From contig NSIR01000006.1 in assembly GCA_002737445.1 (NCBI GenBank), forward strand, positions 1 through 64,000: DNA of 64,000 nucleotides. Direction: 5' to 3'. The stretch comes from Nitrosarchaeum sp. (GTDB lineage Archaea > Thermoproteota > Nitrososphaeria > Nitrososphaerales > Nitrosopumilaceae). Both the position numbers and the translations under genes were made by a program. The first letter of the stretch is position 1. Each line of letters starts with the position of its first letter. The notes beneath the pieces were generated by a model. The model was not told where the DNA came from. It was given only the letters and a program-made list of their open reading frames with translations, and did no database searches. Shown one piece after another: positions 33,447 to 42,610 of this stretch.

Positions 33447-34473
33447 GATTTACTATCTCCTCTAATTGGGAATTTGAATTTATGTCAAAATAAATGCCAT
33501 CAAGATTATACCCATGTCGTCCAAGATATCCAAGAGAATAAGCTCTTTTTGCAAATATATCAATTGAATTTGGAATTGGATCTGAGGTAATTTCTAAATT
33601 AGAAAATGCTTCATCAACTAAATTATCAGGCAATGTTTTTCCGGTTTCTTTTTTGATAAAGTCAATAAAAATCATTTGGGTTTGTTTAGGATTTGAATTT
33701 ATAAAATTCACTGTTTGCTCATGTGCTTCAAGCCAGTTTTTAATTAATTCAGAATTTTGATTTACGTATTCTGCTCTAGCAATCAAGAGTACTGATGCAA
33801 ATTTTCCATCAGACCATAATTTTTCTTCATTAAATAATCGCTTGCCACCTAATTGCTGAACCAACAATGTAGCTGTTGGCTCTGGAACCCAAGCTCCATC
33901 AATTTCACCTTTAGCAAATAATATGTAAATATCTGAATTAGATATATTCAAGACAGTTACAGAACCGCCTTTTTCTGTAGGCTTTAATCCATTTTCCAGT
34001 AGATAACTTCTCAATGAAATATCTTGTGTGTTTCCAATTTGAGGAGCTGCAATTCTCTTTCCTTGAAAATCAACAACAGAGTTAATTTCAGAATTAGATT
34101 GAACAATGAAACTTGCACCGCCACTTGCAGCACCAGATAAAATTCGTATATCATGATTATCTGATTTCAAAAATCCATTAATTGCAGGTCCAGGTCCAAT
34201 ATATGCAATATCTATTGAATTTGCAAATAATGCCTCAATCACTTGCGGTCCAGCATCAAACAAAATAGGTTGAATTACTGTATTATTTCCAATTTGGTTT
34301 TGAAATATTCCTTGCTCTATACCAACAATTGGAACTGCATGACTTATGTTATGAAAATATCCAACACGAATCTTATTTTCATGCCTATTTTCATTGGAAC
34401 TTTGTGTGACTAAACCAATAGAGATCAAAGCAATAACAAGAATTCCAGTAATAATCAATGCTCGTGTTTTCAT
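33439..34473 (-). CDS. ABC substrate-binding protein, SsuA/TauA-like
   Basis: The 344-residue protein begins with a hydrophobic signal or anchor (6-24), then a periplasmic-binding fold of the NMT1/sulfonate type: GYFHNISHAVPIVGIEQGIF, FDAGPQVIEALFANSIDIAYIGPGPA and KGEIDGAWVPEP. Without a lipobox Cys it is probably held by its N-terminal helix, as in other archaea. It captures the substrate for the importer. The first gene of the three-gene operon; a TATA-like segment lies 20-30 bases upstream. Confidence 0.88.
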   Translation of the reverse strand: MKTRALIITGILVIALISIGLVTQSSNENRHENKIRVGYFHNISHAVPIVGIEQGIFQNQIGNNTVIQPILFDAGPQVIEALFANSIDIAYIGPGPAINGFLKSDNHDIRILSGAASGGASFIVQSNSEINSVVDFQGKRIAAPQIGNTQDISLRSYLLENGLKPTEKGGSVTVLNISNSDIYILFAKGEIDGAWVPEPTATLLVQQLGGKRLFNEEKLWSDGKFASVLLIARAEYVNQNSELIKNWLEAHEQTVNFINSNPKQTQMIFIDFIKKETGKTLPDNLVDEAFSNLEITSDPIPNSIDIFAKRAYSLGYLGRHGYNLDGIYFDINSNSQLEEIVNHD

Positions 34474-34608
34474 AAAACAGCGTTATATTCGAGCATTAAA
34501 TAATAATCTAATTTTAGCTCAAGCTAGTTTGATAAAAGCTATAATTTGTTTTTAATTTTCAGCGTAACACAAAAGATAAATCCCAAAATACATTCGAAAA
34601 GATGTTTT

Positions 34609-35808
34609 ATGACTCAAAGAGGAATTCTTGCATTTTCTGGCGGATTGGACACTTCAGTTGTAGTAAAATATCTTCAAGAAGAATACGACATGGAAGTAAT
34701 TACTGTAACTGTAGATGTAGGTCAAGGCGATGATCAAAAAGAAATTGAAGCGAAAGCAAAAAAATTAGGAGTAATAAAACATTACAACATTGATGCAAGA
34801 AAAGAATTTGTAGAAGACTTTATTTTTCCTTCAATTAAAGCAAATGCATTATATCAAAAAAAATATTGTCTTGCAACAGCATTAGCTAGACCATTAATTG
34901 CCCAAAAAGTTTTAGAAATTGCAAAAAAAGAAAATGTAACTGCACTAGCTCATGGTTGTTCAGGTAAAGGAAATGATCAAGTACGATTTGATATTACATT
35001 GCGTTCCGGTTCTGATTTACCAATTATTGCACCAATTCGAGACAAAAATTTAGACCGAGATACAGAATTAATATTTGCAAAAAAACATGGAATTGAAATT
35101 GATTCAGTAGCTAAGAGATTTAGTATTGATCAAAACTTGTGGGGTCGTGCAATTGAAGGTGGAGTTTTAGAGGATCCATACAATGAACCACCAGAGGACG
35201 CATTTATTTGGGTAAAAACAAAAAATTTACCAGACACTCCAACATACATGGAAATTAAATTTGATAAAGGAATACCTGTTGCCGTTGACGGACAAGTTAT
35301 GGAACCAATAAAATTAATTGAATATGTAAATAAAATAGCTGGAGAAGCAGGAGTTGGAATTGTAGATCACATTGAAGACAGAGTTGTTGGAATAAAATCA
35401 CGTGAAGTTTATGAAACACCTGGCGCTACATGTCTAATTGAAGCTCATGCAGATTTAGAAAAAATGGTTCACACAAAACATGAAAATAAATTCAAATCAA
35501 TTATTGATGATGAATGGGCATACCTTGCATATTCAGGATTGTGGCAAGATCCACTAAAACAAGATCTAGATGCATTTATTGAAAAATCACAAAATCCAGT
35601 CTCAGGAATTGTAAAGCTAAAACTATACAAATCAAGTCTCCGTGTTGTAGGAAGAAAATCTGAATACTCACTATATAATCACAAGATCGCTACATACAGT
35701 TCTGAATCGACATTTGATCAAAGAATGGCAAAAGGATTTGTAGAATTGTGGGGAATTCAATCAACAGAAGCTATTAAATTACAAAAGAAATTGTCAAAAA
35801 AAATATGA
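34609..35808 (+). CDS. argG: Argininosuccinate synthase
   Basis: The 399-residue enzyme has the PP-loop AFSGGLDTSV (8-17) and the family segments HGCSGKGNDQVRF and YEYNEPPEDAF-like YNEPPEDAF. It joins citrulline and aspartate with ATP to give argininosuccinate. The ATG at 34609 gives the normal N-terminus; the frame to 34546 is an extension. Its stop overlaps the LysW1 start as ATGA, placing late arginine synthesis in one operon with the carrier-protein route. Confidence 0.95.
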   Translation: MTQRGILAFSGGLDTSVVVKYLQEEYDMEVITVTVDVGQGDDQKEIEAKAKKLGVIKHYNIDARKEFVEDFIFPSIKANALYQKKYCLATALARPLIAQKVLEIAKKENVTALAHGCSGKGNDQVRFDITLRSGSDLPIIAPIRDKNLDRDTELIFAKKHGIEIDSVAKRFSIDQNLWGRAIEGGVLEDPYNEPPEDAFIWVKTKNLPDTPTYMEIKFDKGIPVAVDGQVMEPIKLIEYVNKIAGEAGVGIVDHIEDRVVGIKSREVYETPGATCLIEAHADLEKMVHTKHENKFKSIIDDEWAYLAYSGLWQDPLKQDLDAFIEKSQNPVSGIVKLKLYKSSLRVVGRKSEYSLYNHKIATYSSESTFDQRMAKGFVELWGIQSTEAIKLQKKLSKKI

Positions 35809-35972
35809 ATTGTCAAGATTGTGATGCAACTCTTAACATCCCAGACGATGCCGCTGTTGGAGAAATTATCTCCTGCCCTGATTGTGGTGCCGACTTTGAG
35901 ATCGCAAAAAAAGTAGGATCTACTGTTGAGCTTAAACAAGCAGAAAGTGTCGGCGAAGACTGGGGAGAGTAA
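35805..35972 (+). CDS. lysW: Amino-group carrier protein LysW (copy 1, canonical Glu end)
   Basis: The 55-residue acidic protein has a zinc knuckle pair (C3/C6 and C24/C27) and ends EDWGE. In the LysW system the gamma-carboxyl of the terminal Glu is joined to the amino group of glutamate or aminoadipate, so the carrier protects and presents the substrate. It overlaps argG upstream and the ligase gene downstream (TAATG). The position suggests it serves ArgX and arginine synthesis. Confidence 0.95.
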   Translation: MNCQDCDATLNIPDDAAVGEIISCPDCGADFEIAKKVGSTVELKQAESVGEDWGE

Positions 35973-36829
35973 TGCCAAAAATTTGTATTGTTTTTGACCG
36001 CCTAAGAACGGAAGAAAAAATGCTTGAAAAAGAAGCATCCGATCTAGGTTATCAAGTAGTAATGCTTGATGCAAAAACTACCAAGATCAATACAGATAGT
36101 AAAAGAAATGATTTTGATTTTGGAGACGTTGTTTTAGAAAGATGTGTTAGTTATTTTAGAGGTCTGCATTTTACTGCAGGTCTAGAATTTATGGACGTAC
36201 CAGTGCTCAATAAATTTCAAGTTGCAAATCAATGTGGAAATAAAATGTTCATGACTATGCTTTTAAAAAAAAATAATGTACCTACACCAAAAACATATTT
36301 TTCATTTTCAAGTGAAAGTGCATTAGAGAATATAGAAAATATAGGATATCCCATGGTGATTAAACCAGTAATTGGAAGTTGGGGTAGAGGTGTAATGCAA
36401 TTAAAAGACAAAGATACAGCTGATGCAGTTTTTGAGATTAGAGATATTACAGATAGTCCACATGATAGAATTTTCTATTTGCAAGAATTGATTCAAAGAC
36501 CACCAAGGGATATCAGAGTAATTACTATAGGAGATGAACCAATAGCTGCCATGTATAGAAAATCCACAGGCGGTTTTAAAACAAACATAGCATTAGGTGC
36601 AGACCCAGAATTATGTGAAATTACAAATGAAATTGAAGAAATATCTATCAAAGCATCAAAAGCCATGGGTGGTGGAATTTTAGGCATTGATATTATGGAA
36701 GACGAAAAGCGCGGATTGGTAGTTCATGAGGTAAATAATACCGTAGAGTTTAAGGGATTATCAAGAGTCTCACAACGAAATATTCCAAAAGAAATAGTAG
36801 AATTTGCTTTAAGATATGTTAGGAAATAA
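35972..36829 (+). CDS. argX: LysW-glutamate ligase ArgX (ATP-grasp)
   Basis: The 285-residue RimK-family ATP-grasp enzyme has VIKPVIGSWGRG near 129-140 and a substrate loop STGGFKTN at 198-205. It couples an amino acid to the C-terminal Glu of LysW. The GGF loop, in contrast to NGNW of the second copy, and its place after argG suggest glutamate as substrate (arginine branch). This specificity call is inference from context and loop; the enzyme could be bifunctional. Confidence 0.85.
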   Translation: MPKICIVFDRLRTEEKMLEKEASDLGYQVVMLDAKTTKINTDSKRNDFDFGDVVLERCVSYFRGLHFTAGLEFMDVPVLNKFQVANQCGNKMFMTMLLKKNNVPTPKTYFSFSSESALENIENIGYPMVIKPVIGSWGRGVMQLKDKDTADAVFEIRDITDSPHDRIFYLQELIQRPPRDIRVITIGDEPIAAMYRKSTGGFKTNIALGADPELCEITNEIEEISIKASKAMGGGILGIDIMEDEKRGLVVHEVNNTVEFKGLSRVSQRNIPKEIVEFALRYVRK

Positions 36830-36856
36830 ATTATACTTCATCGGAAGTGAATTATC

Positions 36857-37903
36857 ATGAGAGTAGGTGTTGTTGGTGCATCAGGTTATGTTGGAGGAGA
36901 AACACTTCGCCTGTTAGTAAATCATCCAAAAGTGGAGATCGCAATGGTGACCTCAAGACAACATGCTGGTGAATATCTTCATAGAATTCAACCAAGCTTG
37001 AAAGGATTTACAGATTTAACTTTTTCAGAATTAGATTATGATAAAATTTCAGACAAGTGTGATATTGTGTTTACAGCAGTACCACATGGAACTGCAACTG
37101 AAATTGTAAAGGCACTGTATGACAGAGGTCTCAAAGTTATTGATTTGAGTGCAGACTATAGATTACACAATGCAGCAGATTACGATAAATGGTATGGTTG
37201 GGAACATCCACATCCAGATTATTTACCAAAATCAGTATTTGGTGTTCCAGAATTACATAGAGAGGAAATTAAAAATGCAAAACTTGTTTCATGCCCTGGA
37301 TGTATGGCAGTAACTTCAATGTTAGCACTTGCACCACTTATTCGACATGATCTAATTGATTTAGATCACATTATTGTAGATTCTAAAATTGGTTCATCTG
37401 GTGCAGGTTCAGGTTCTGGAACTGCTCATGCAATGAGAGCAGGAGTTATCAGACCATACAAGCCAGCAAAGCATAGACACACTGGAGAAATAGAACAAGA
37501 GCTAAGTGAAATTGCAGGAAAGAAAATTCGTGTTTCAATGAGTCCACATGCAGTAGATATTGTTAGAGGAATTTTATGTACAAATCATACATTCATGAAA
37601 AAAGACATTGATGAAAAAGAGATTTGGAAGATATATCGTGAAACATACGGTCAAGAAAAATTTATCAGATTAATTAGAGATAAAAAAGGACTGTACAAAT
37701 TCCCAGATCCAAAATTTGTTGTCGGTTCAAACTTTTGTGATATTGGTTTTGATATTGATGAGGAAAATCATAGATTGATTGCTTTATCTGCTTCAGATAA
37801 TTTAATGAAAGGTGCAGCAGGTTCTGCCATACAAAACATGAATGTGATGTGCGGTTTTGATGAAATGGACGGCTTGAGATATACTCCGCTCACTCCAGTA
37901 TAG
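36857..37903 (+). CDS. lysY: LysW-glutamyl/aminoadipyl-phosphate reductase
   Basis: An ArgC-family NADPH-dependent reductase of 348 residues: Rossmann motif GVVGASGYVGGE (4-15), the catalytic Cys in CPGCMAVTS (C149) and the His region RHRHTGEIEQE-like KHRHTGEIEQE. It reduces the carrier-bound acyl phosphate to the semialdehyde. Only one copy is present, so it probably serves both arginine and lysine branches. The basic patches expected for docking acidic LysW are plausible but not analysed. Confidence 0.92.
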   Translation: MRVGVVGASGYVGGETLRLLVNHPKVEIAMVTSRQHAGEYLHRIQPSLKGFTDLTFSELDYDKISDKCDIVFTAVPHGTATEIVKALYDRGLKVIDLSADYRLHNAADYDKWYGWEHPHPDYLPKSVFGVPELHREEIKNAKLVSCPGCMAVTSMLALAPLIRHDLIDLDHIIVDSKIGSSGAGSGSGTAHAMRAGVIRPYKPAKHRHTGEIEQELSEIAGKKIRVSMSPHAVDIVRGILCTNHTFMKKDIDEKEIWKIYRETYGQEKFIRLIRDKKGLYKFPDPKFVVGSNFCDIGFDIDEENHRLIALSASDNLMKGAAGSAIQNMNVMCGFDEMDGLRYTPLTPV

Positions 37904-37905
37904 AA

Positions 37906-38709
37906 ATGATCACAATTAAAATCGGTGGAAGCGTCGTAGATAATTTACATCCATCAACTATTGCAGATATAAAAAAAATTGCACAAACAGAGGGCGTAAT
38001 CATTGTTCATGGTGGTGGAAAAGAAGTTACAAAAGTTTGCGAGCAACTAGGTAAGGAACCAAAATTTGTAACATCACCAAGTGGAATTAAAAGTAGATAC
38101 ACTGACAAAGAAACAGTAGAAATTTTTACAATGGTAATGTCTGGACGAATAAATAAAACAATTGTGCAAATGCTCCAAAAAAATGGAATTAATGCAATAG
38201 GTCTTTCAGGAGTTGATGGAAAAATAATTCAAGCTGAGAGAAAGAAAACTCTACTAATCATTAATGATAAAGGTCGAAAACAGGCAATTGATGGAGGATA
38301 TACAGGTAAAATTACCAATGTCAATGCAGATTTTATCAAATCACTTTTGGATCAAGGTATGACGCCAGTAATTTCACCAATTGCAATTAGTGAGGAATGT
38401 GATTTTCTCAATATAGATGGTGATAGGGCTGCAGCGTATGTAGCCGGAAGTGTAGGTGCAGACAAAGTTTTATTCATAACAAATGTTGATGGACTTTTGA
38501 TGGATGACAAACTGGTAACAAATCTCACACTCTCACAAGCCAAAGAAATTAGACCAAAGATTGGTCCAGGTATGGAAAAGAAAATTCTTGCATCAACTGA
38601 AGCACTAGATATGGGTGTAAAAGAGGCAATTATCGCAAATGGACAAAAAGAGAATCCTATATCATCAGCGATATCCCACAATAATTGTACGGTGATTAAA
38701 CATGACTGA
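37906..38709 (+). CDS. lysZ: LysW-glutamate/aminoadipate kinase
   Basis: An ArgB-family amino-acid kinase of 267 residues with IKIGGSVVDN (4-13), IVHGGGKEV, NADFIKSLL and FITNVDGLL. It phosphorylates the side-chain carboxylate of the amino acid held by LysW, the step before the reductase. It begins two bases after the reductase stop and overlaps the aminotransferase start by eight bases. As a single copy it probably acts in both branches. Confidence 0.92.
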   Translation: MITIKIGGSVVDNLHPSTIADIKKIAQTEGVIIVHGGGKEVTKVCEQLGKEPKFVTSPSGIKSRYTDKETVEIFTMVMSGRINKTIVQMLQKNGINAIGLSGVDGKIIQAERKKTLLIINDKGRKQAIDGGYTGKITNVNADFIKSLLDQGMTPVISPIAISEECDFLNIDGDRAAAYVAGSVGADKVLFITNVDGLLMDDKLVTNLTLSQAKEIRPKIGPGMEKKILASTEALDMGVKEAIIANGQKENPISSAISHNNCTVIKHD

Positions 38710-39880
38710 AGATGACTTTATGGGATCTCTCTATCAGAGATTTCCAGTAACAATTGAAAAGGGAATTGGATCCCATGTTTGGGATATCAATGGAAAGGAG
38801 TACATTGATTGTATGGCAGGATATGGCGTAGCAATTGTTGGACATCAAAATAAAAGAGTTGTAAATGCAATCAAAGAACAAGTAGACAAAATAATCACTG
38901 TGCATAGTTCACTGTACAATAAAACAAGAGAAGAATTTCTCAAAACATTGATTGGTCTTGCACCAAAAGGATTGACACAAGTACATCTGAATAATAGTGG
39001 CGCTGAAGCAATAGAGGCTGCAATAAAATTTTCAAGAAAGTTTACAGGTAAAAAAGGAATGGTTGCCATGAAAGGATCTTATCATGGAAAATCACTTGGA
39101 GCATTATCAATTACATTTAATCCAAAATACAAAAAAGCATTTGAACCATTAATTGAAAAAGTTTCGTTTGCATCATTTGGAGATATCGAATCACTTCGCT
39201 CAACAATTGATCAAGACACAGCTTTTGTTATTTTAGAACCAATTCAAGGTGAAAGTGGAATTAATGTTGCACCAGATGGATTTTTACAACAAGTAAGAGA
39301 GATTTGCAATGAAAAAGGAATTCTTTTAATTTTTGATGAAATACAAGCAGGTTTAGGCAGAACTGGTCGATTATGGGCTTGTGATCATTGGAATACAGCA
39401 CCAGATATCTTGTGTCTTGCAAAAGGAATTGCCGGTGGAGTTCCAATGGGTGCAACAATTGTAAGACAGGACATTCTTGCTTCAATGAGTAAGGGAGAAC
39501 ACTCATCAACATTTGGAGGAAATCCACTTTCATGTGCTGCAGGTATTGCAACATTACATGCACTCACTCAAGACGGTTTGATTGAAAATTCAGAAAAAAT
39601 GGGAAACTATTTCAGAGAAGGTTTGGAAAAATTAAAAGCAAAACACACCATAATTAGAGAAATTAGAGGAAAGGGTTTGATGATCGGTGTGGAATTAAAA
39701 TTCGAGGTAAAAGATATTTTAATGAATCTTATGAAAGAAGGAGTGTTAATGCTATATTCAGGTAGAAATATTTTAAGAATCTTGCCACCTCTAGTAATTA
39801 CTAGAGAAGACATAACAAAAGTTTTAGAAACCCTAGATTCAGTATTAACTCAAGAGGAAGCAAAAAATAATGTACAGTGA
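38702..39880 (+). CDS. lysJ: LysW-gamma-L-lysine/ornithine aminotransferase
   Basis: A 392-residue class III PLP aminotransferase of the ArgD family: FDEIQAGLGRTG (211-222) and the PLP lysine K241 in LCLAKGIAGG. It transfers an amino group from glutamate to the carrier-bound semialdehyde, giving LysW-ornithine or LysW-lysine. Overlaps with both neighbours (8 and 11 bases) show tight operon packing. Confidence 0.92.
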   Translation: MTEDDFMGSLYQRFPVTIEKGIGSHVWDINGKEYIDCMAGYGVAIVGHQNKRVVNAIKEQVDKIITVHSSLYNKTREEFLKTLIGLAPKGLTQVHLNNSGAEAIEAAIKFSRKFTGKKGMVAMKGSYHGKSLGALSITFNPKYKKAFEPLIEKVSFASFGDIESLRSTIDQDTAFVILEPIQGESGINVAPDGFLQQVREICNEKGILLIFDEIQAGLGRTGRLWACDHWNTAPDILCLAKGIAGGVPMGATIVRQDILASMSKGEHSSTFGGNPLSCAAGIATLHALTQDGLIENSEKMGNYFREGLEKLKAKHTIIREIRGKGLMIGVELKFEVKDILMNLMKEGVLMLYSGRNILRILPPLVITREDITKVLETLDSVLTQEEAKNNVQ

Positions 39881-40289
39881 TAAAGTAGACCAAAAAATAA
39901 TGGATTTTCTTAGAGATGATTCACGAGAATCATTTGTAGATATAGGAAAGAAACTAAAATTATCTGAATCAGCTATTAGACGACGAGTGAAAAATTTAGT
40001 AGATAATAAAATTATTAAAAAATTCACTATAGAGATTGGAGAGGAAAATGCTACCAGTGCAATCGTTTTGATATCAGTTGATTCTGCAACAGATACATCC
40101 AAAGTTTCAGAAAAATTAGCAAAATTGGAAGGAGTCAAAACAGTTTACGAAATTACAGGTCAATATGATATTACCACCATAATTAGTGCACCAAATATTT
40201 CTGAAATAAACAAAAGCATAGATGCATTAAGAAAAATTCAGGGGGTTATTGACACCAATACAGTAATTATTTTAAGAAAAGTATCCTAA
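39870..40289 (+). CDS. Lrp/AsnC family regulator of the lysine/arginine cluster
   Basis: A full-length 139-residue Lrp: N-terminal helix-turn-helix (about 5-50, DQKIMDFLRDDSRESFVDIGK) and C-terminal RAM domain (65-138, GQYDITTIISAP). Its frame overlaps the aminotransferase gene. By analogy with LysM of Sulfolobus, which senses lysine and controls the lys cluster, it probably adjusts this operon to amino-acid levels; the ligand is not visible. Confidence 0.85.
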   Translation: MYSDKVDQKIMDFLRDDSRESFVDIGKKLKLSESAIRRRVKNLVDNKIIKKFTIEIGEENATSAIVLISVDSATDTSKVSEKLAKLEGVKTVYEITGQYDITTIISAPNISEINKSIDALRKIQGVIDTNTVIILRKVS

Positions 40290-40405
40290 GACGACTTTCG
40301 GTTCATAATTTCTATAATTATCTAAATTAGGATCATGTTAAACAATTTCCAGCGAAGATAGTACGAATAACCTTATATTATTAATTAATGTTAACGTTTT
40401 CTGTA

Positions 40406-41572
40406 ATGAAAGATCCGAATTACTATGCAGACTTGTATAACGCATATGATAAAAATCCAAAAAAAATCAAAGTACTAGATAGTACTCTTAGAGAAGGAGA
40501 ACAACATCCGGGAGTTTCATTTACAATTAAACAACGCATACAGATTGCATGGATGTTAGATTATTTTGGTGTAGACCAAATTGAAATTTCGCCAGTTATT
40601 TCAAATGATCATAAAGAAGCAACTAAAACAATTATCAAACAAGGATTAAAAGCAGATATTGTATCTCACGGACGAGCTCTCAAAGAAGATATAGATATTT
40701 CATTAAGCTGTGATGCAAAATGGTGTGCAGCATATCTTGGAATTTCAGATATACATCTAAAAGAAAAATTACGGATTTCAAGAGACGAGGCAATTACTCG
40801 TGCAGTAGAGACAGTTGAATATGCAAAAGCACATGGACTCAAAATTAGATTTACTGTTGAAGACGGAAGTAGGGCAGAACCAGAATTTCTCTTAAAGGTA
40901 TGCAAGGCAATTGAGGAAGCAGGTGTTGATAGAATTAGTTTACCTGATACAGTTGGAATTATGCGTCCAATTGGAATGTATAATTTTGTCAAACTAGTCA
41001 GTGATCAAGTAAATGTTCCACTTGATGCACATGTGCACAATGATATTGGATTTGCAGTAGCTAATGCGTTTGCAGCATGTGATGCCGGAGTAGATCAGAT
41101 ACATACTACAATTGACGGAATCGGAGAAAGAACCGGTATTCCACCACTTGCAGAAGTTGCAGTAGCATTGACTTATCTGTACAAATCACCAAATGATTTC
41201 AGATTAGATATGCTACTTGATTTATCACGATTAATTGAAAATTATACTTCGATTAAACCATATGATTCAAAACCAATCGTGGGATCTTCTGCATACAAAC
41301 ACAAAGCTGGAACACACCTTGCAGCCATACTACGTAATCCTGCAGCTTATGAGCCAATTCCACCAAGAGCCGTTGGAAATACAAGAAGAATCGTATTTGG
41401 AGAATTGGCAGGTAAAACAGGTGCCGCATATCTAATGTCGATTCTAGGTTTAGAAAAAAATGATGAAGGGGCAAAAGCAGTGGCTGCTGGGCTCAAAGAA
41501 CTTCGAATGGGAGATTTAATTGAAATTCCACTTGAAGATAGACTTGAAAAAAAGATAATTAATGATAAATAG
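40406..41572 (+). CDS. lysS: Homocitrate synthase
   Basis: A 388-residue DRE-TIM metallolyase with LDSTLREGEQHPGV near the N-terminus, DAHVHNDIGFAVAN as the metal-binding HxH region and DGIGERTGIPPL. It condenses acetyl-CoA with 2-oxoglutarate, the entry to alpha-aminoadipate and lysine. The gene position between the shared LysW enzymes and LysX favours homocitrate over 2-isopropylmalate synthase, which shares the fold. The ATG at 40406 has a TATA-like ttatattatt about 30 bases before; an ATG at 40388 is the alternative. Confidence 0.88.
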   Translation: MKDPNYYADLYNAYDKNPKKIKVLDSTLREGEQHPGVSFTIKQRIQIAWMLDYFGVDQIEISPVISNDHKEATKTIIKQGLKADIVSHGRALKEDIDISLSCDAKWCAAYLGISDIHLKEKLRISRDEAITRAVETVEYAKAHGLKIRFTVEDGSRAEPEFLLKVCKAIEEAGVDRISLPDTVGIMRPIGMYNFVKLVSDQVNVPLDAHVHNDIGFAVANAFAACDAGVDQIHTTIDGIGERTGIPPLAEVAVALTYLYKSPNDFRLDMLLDLSRLIENYTSIKPYDSKPIVGSSAYKHKAGTHLAAILRNPAAYEPIPPRAVGNTRRIVFGELAGKTGAAYLMSILGLEKNDEGAKAVAAGLKELRMGDLIEIPLEDRLEKKIINDK

Positions 41573-41594
41573 AGAGGGCAACCAAAGAAAAATC

Positions 41595-41762
41595 ATGTCT
41601 AAATGTCAAGAATGTGATGCAGATATGTCCATTCCACAAGATGCCGTAGAAGGAGAAATTGTTACATGTCCTGAATGTGGTTCAAGTTTTGAATTATCTA
41701 AAGGCACAAATGGTTTCCAATTAAAGCCAGCCCAAACGGTTGGCGAGGATTGGGGACAGTGA
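41595..41762 (+). CDS. LysW-like carrier protein copy 2, ending in Gln
   Basis: The 55-residue protein is clearly a LysW paralogue: zinc knuckles C4/C7 and C25/C28, then GEDWG near the end. The terminal residue, however, is Gln (cag before tga) instead of Glu. Canonical LysW uses the side-chain carboxyl of the last Glu, so this copy cannot be loaded in the usual way unless the Gln is deamidated. Its stop overlaps the GTG start of the LysX gene (GTGA), so it is translated with that ligase. Longer frames from 41562 are rejected. Confidence 0.88.
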   Translation: MSKCQECDADMSIPQDAVEGEIVTCPECGSSFELSKGTNGFQLKPAQTVGEDWGQ

Positions 41763-42607
41763 GTCCTGACGTTACAATTCTTTATGATACCATCAGATGG
41801 GAAGAAAAAGCTCTTTTAGAAGCTGGTAGAAAAAAAGACATCAACCTACAGATGCTTGATTGTAAGAATTTAGCTATTGATTTAGATAAAAAACCAGAAA
41901 GATATGGACCAGTCATTCAAAGATGTGTAAGTTATTATCGAAATCTACATTCAACTGCAGCACTTGAGGGAATGGGTGTCAATGTAATTAATTGTCTTAA
42001 CACGGGAATTTTGGCAGGAAATAAATTATTTACACACATGCTGTTAAAAAAAGCAGGAGTTCCAACACCATATGCAACAGTTGCGTTTTCAAAAGACGCT
42101 GCAATAGGATATTTGGAAACAAATGGGTATCCAAAAGTTATCAAACCAACGGTTGGTAGTTGGGGTAGATTAATTTCAAAATTAAATGATAAAGATTCAG
42201 CTGAGGGAATTATTGAAAGCAGAGAAACCATGTATCCAATATATCAAGTTCATTATTTAGAGGAATTTGTCAACAGACCACCAAGAGACATACGAGCAAT
42301 AATGATTGGCGATAAAATTGTTGCAGCTATATATAGAAATTCTGGAAATGGAAATTGGAAAACAAATATGGCATTAGGTGGAACTGCCGAAGTATGTAAA
42401 GTGACTCCTGAAATGGAAGAGATGTGCATAAAGGCAAAAAATGCAGTACAAGGGGACATTGTAGGAGTGGATTTAATGGAAAGTAATGAACGCGGATTAG
42501 TAGTTCATGAAGTTAATAATACAACTGAATATAAAAATACAGTAAGAGTGTGTGGCGTAGACATACCTTCCTTAATGATTGACTATGCAATGAAAAGTAA
42601 CAAGTGA
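41759..42607 (+). CDS. lysX: LysW-aminoadipate ligase LysX (ATP-grasp)
   Basis: The second RimK-family ATP-grasp enzyme (282 residues) shares KPTVGSWGR and NRPPRDIRA with ArgX but has SGNGNWKTN at 195-203 in the substrate loop. With homocitrate synthase and LysW2 just upstream, aminoadipate is the likely substrate. The start is GTG overlapping the LysW2 stop. A TTG nine bases upstream is possible but less likely. Confidence 0.85.
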   Translation: MSPDVTILYDTIRWEEKALLEAGRKKDINLQMLDCKNLAIDLDKKPERYGPVIQRCVSYYRNLHSTAALEGMGVNVINCLNTGILAGNKLFTHMLLKKAGVPTPYATVAFSKDAAIGYLETNGYPKVIKPTVGSWGRLISKLNDKDSAEGIIESRETMYPIYQVHYLEEFVNRPPRDIRAIMIGDKIVAAIYRNSGNGNWKTNMALGGTAEVCKVTPEMEEMCIKAKNAVQGDIVGVDLMESNERGLVVHEVNNTTEYKNTVRVCGVDIPSLMIDYAMKSNK

Positions 42608-42610
42608 GAA

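Noticed and set aside
34546-34608. N-terminal extension of argininosuccinate synthase
   Set aside because: The family begins at the residues just before the PP-loop; the extra 21 residues are unlike any ArgG N-terminus.
39870-40289. Lrp regulator as a duplicate of the RAM-only protein at 6785-7018
   Set aside because: This one has an intact helix-turn-helix and a clear operon context; the two are only distantly similar.
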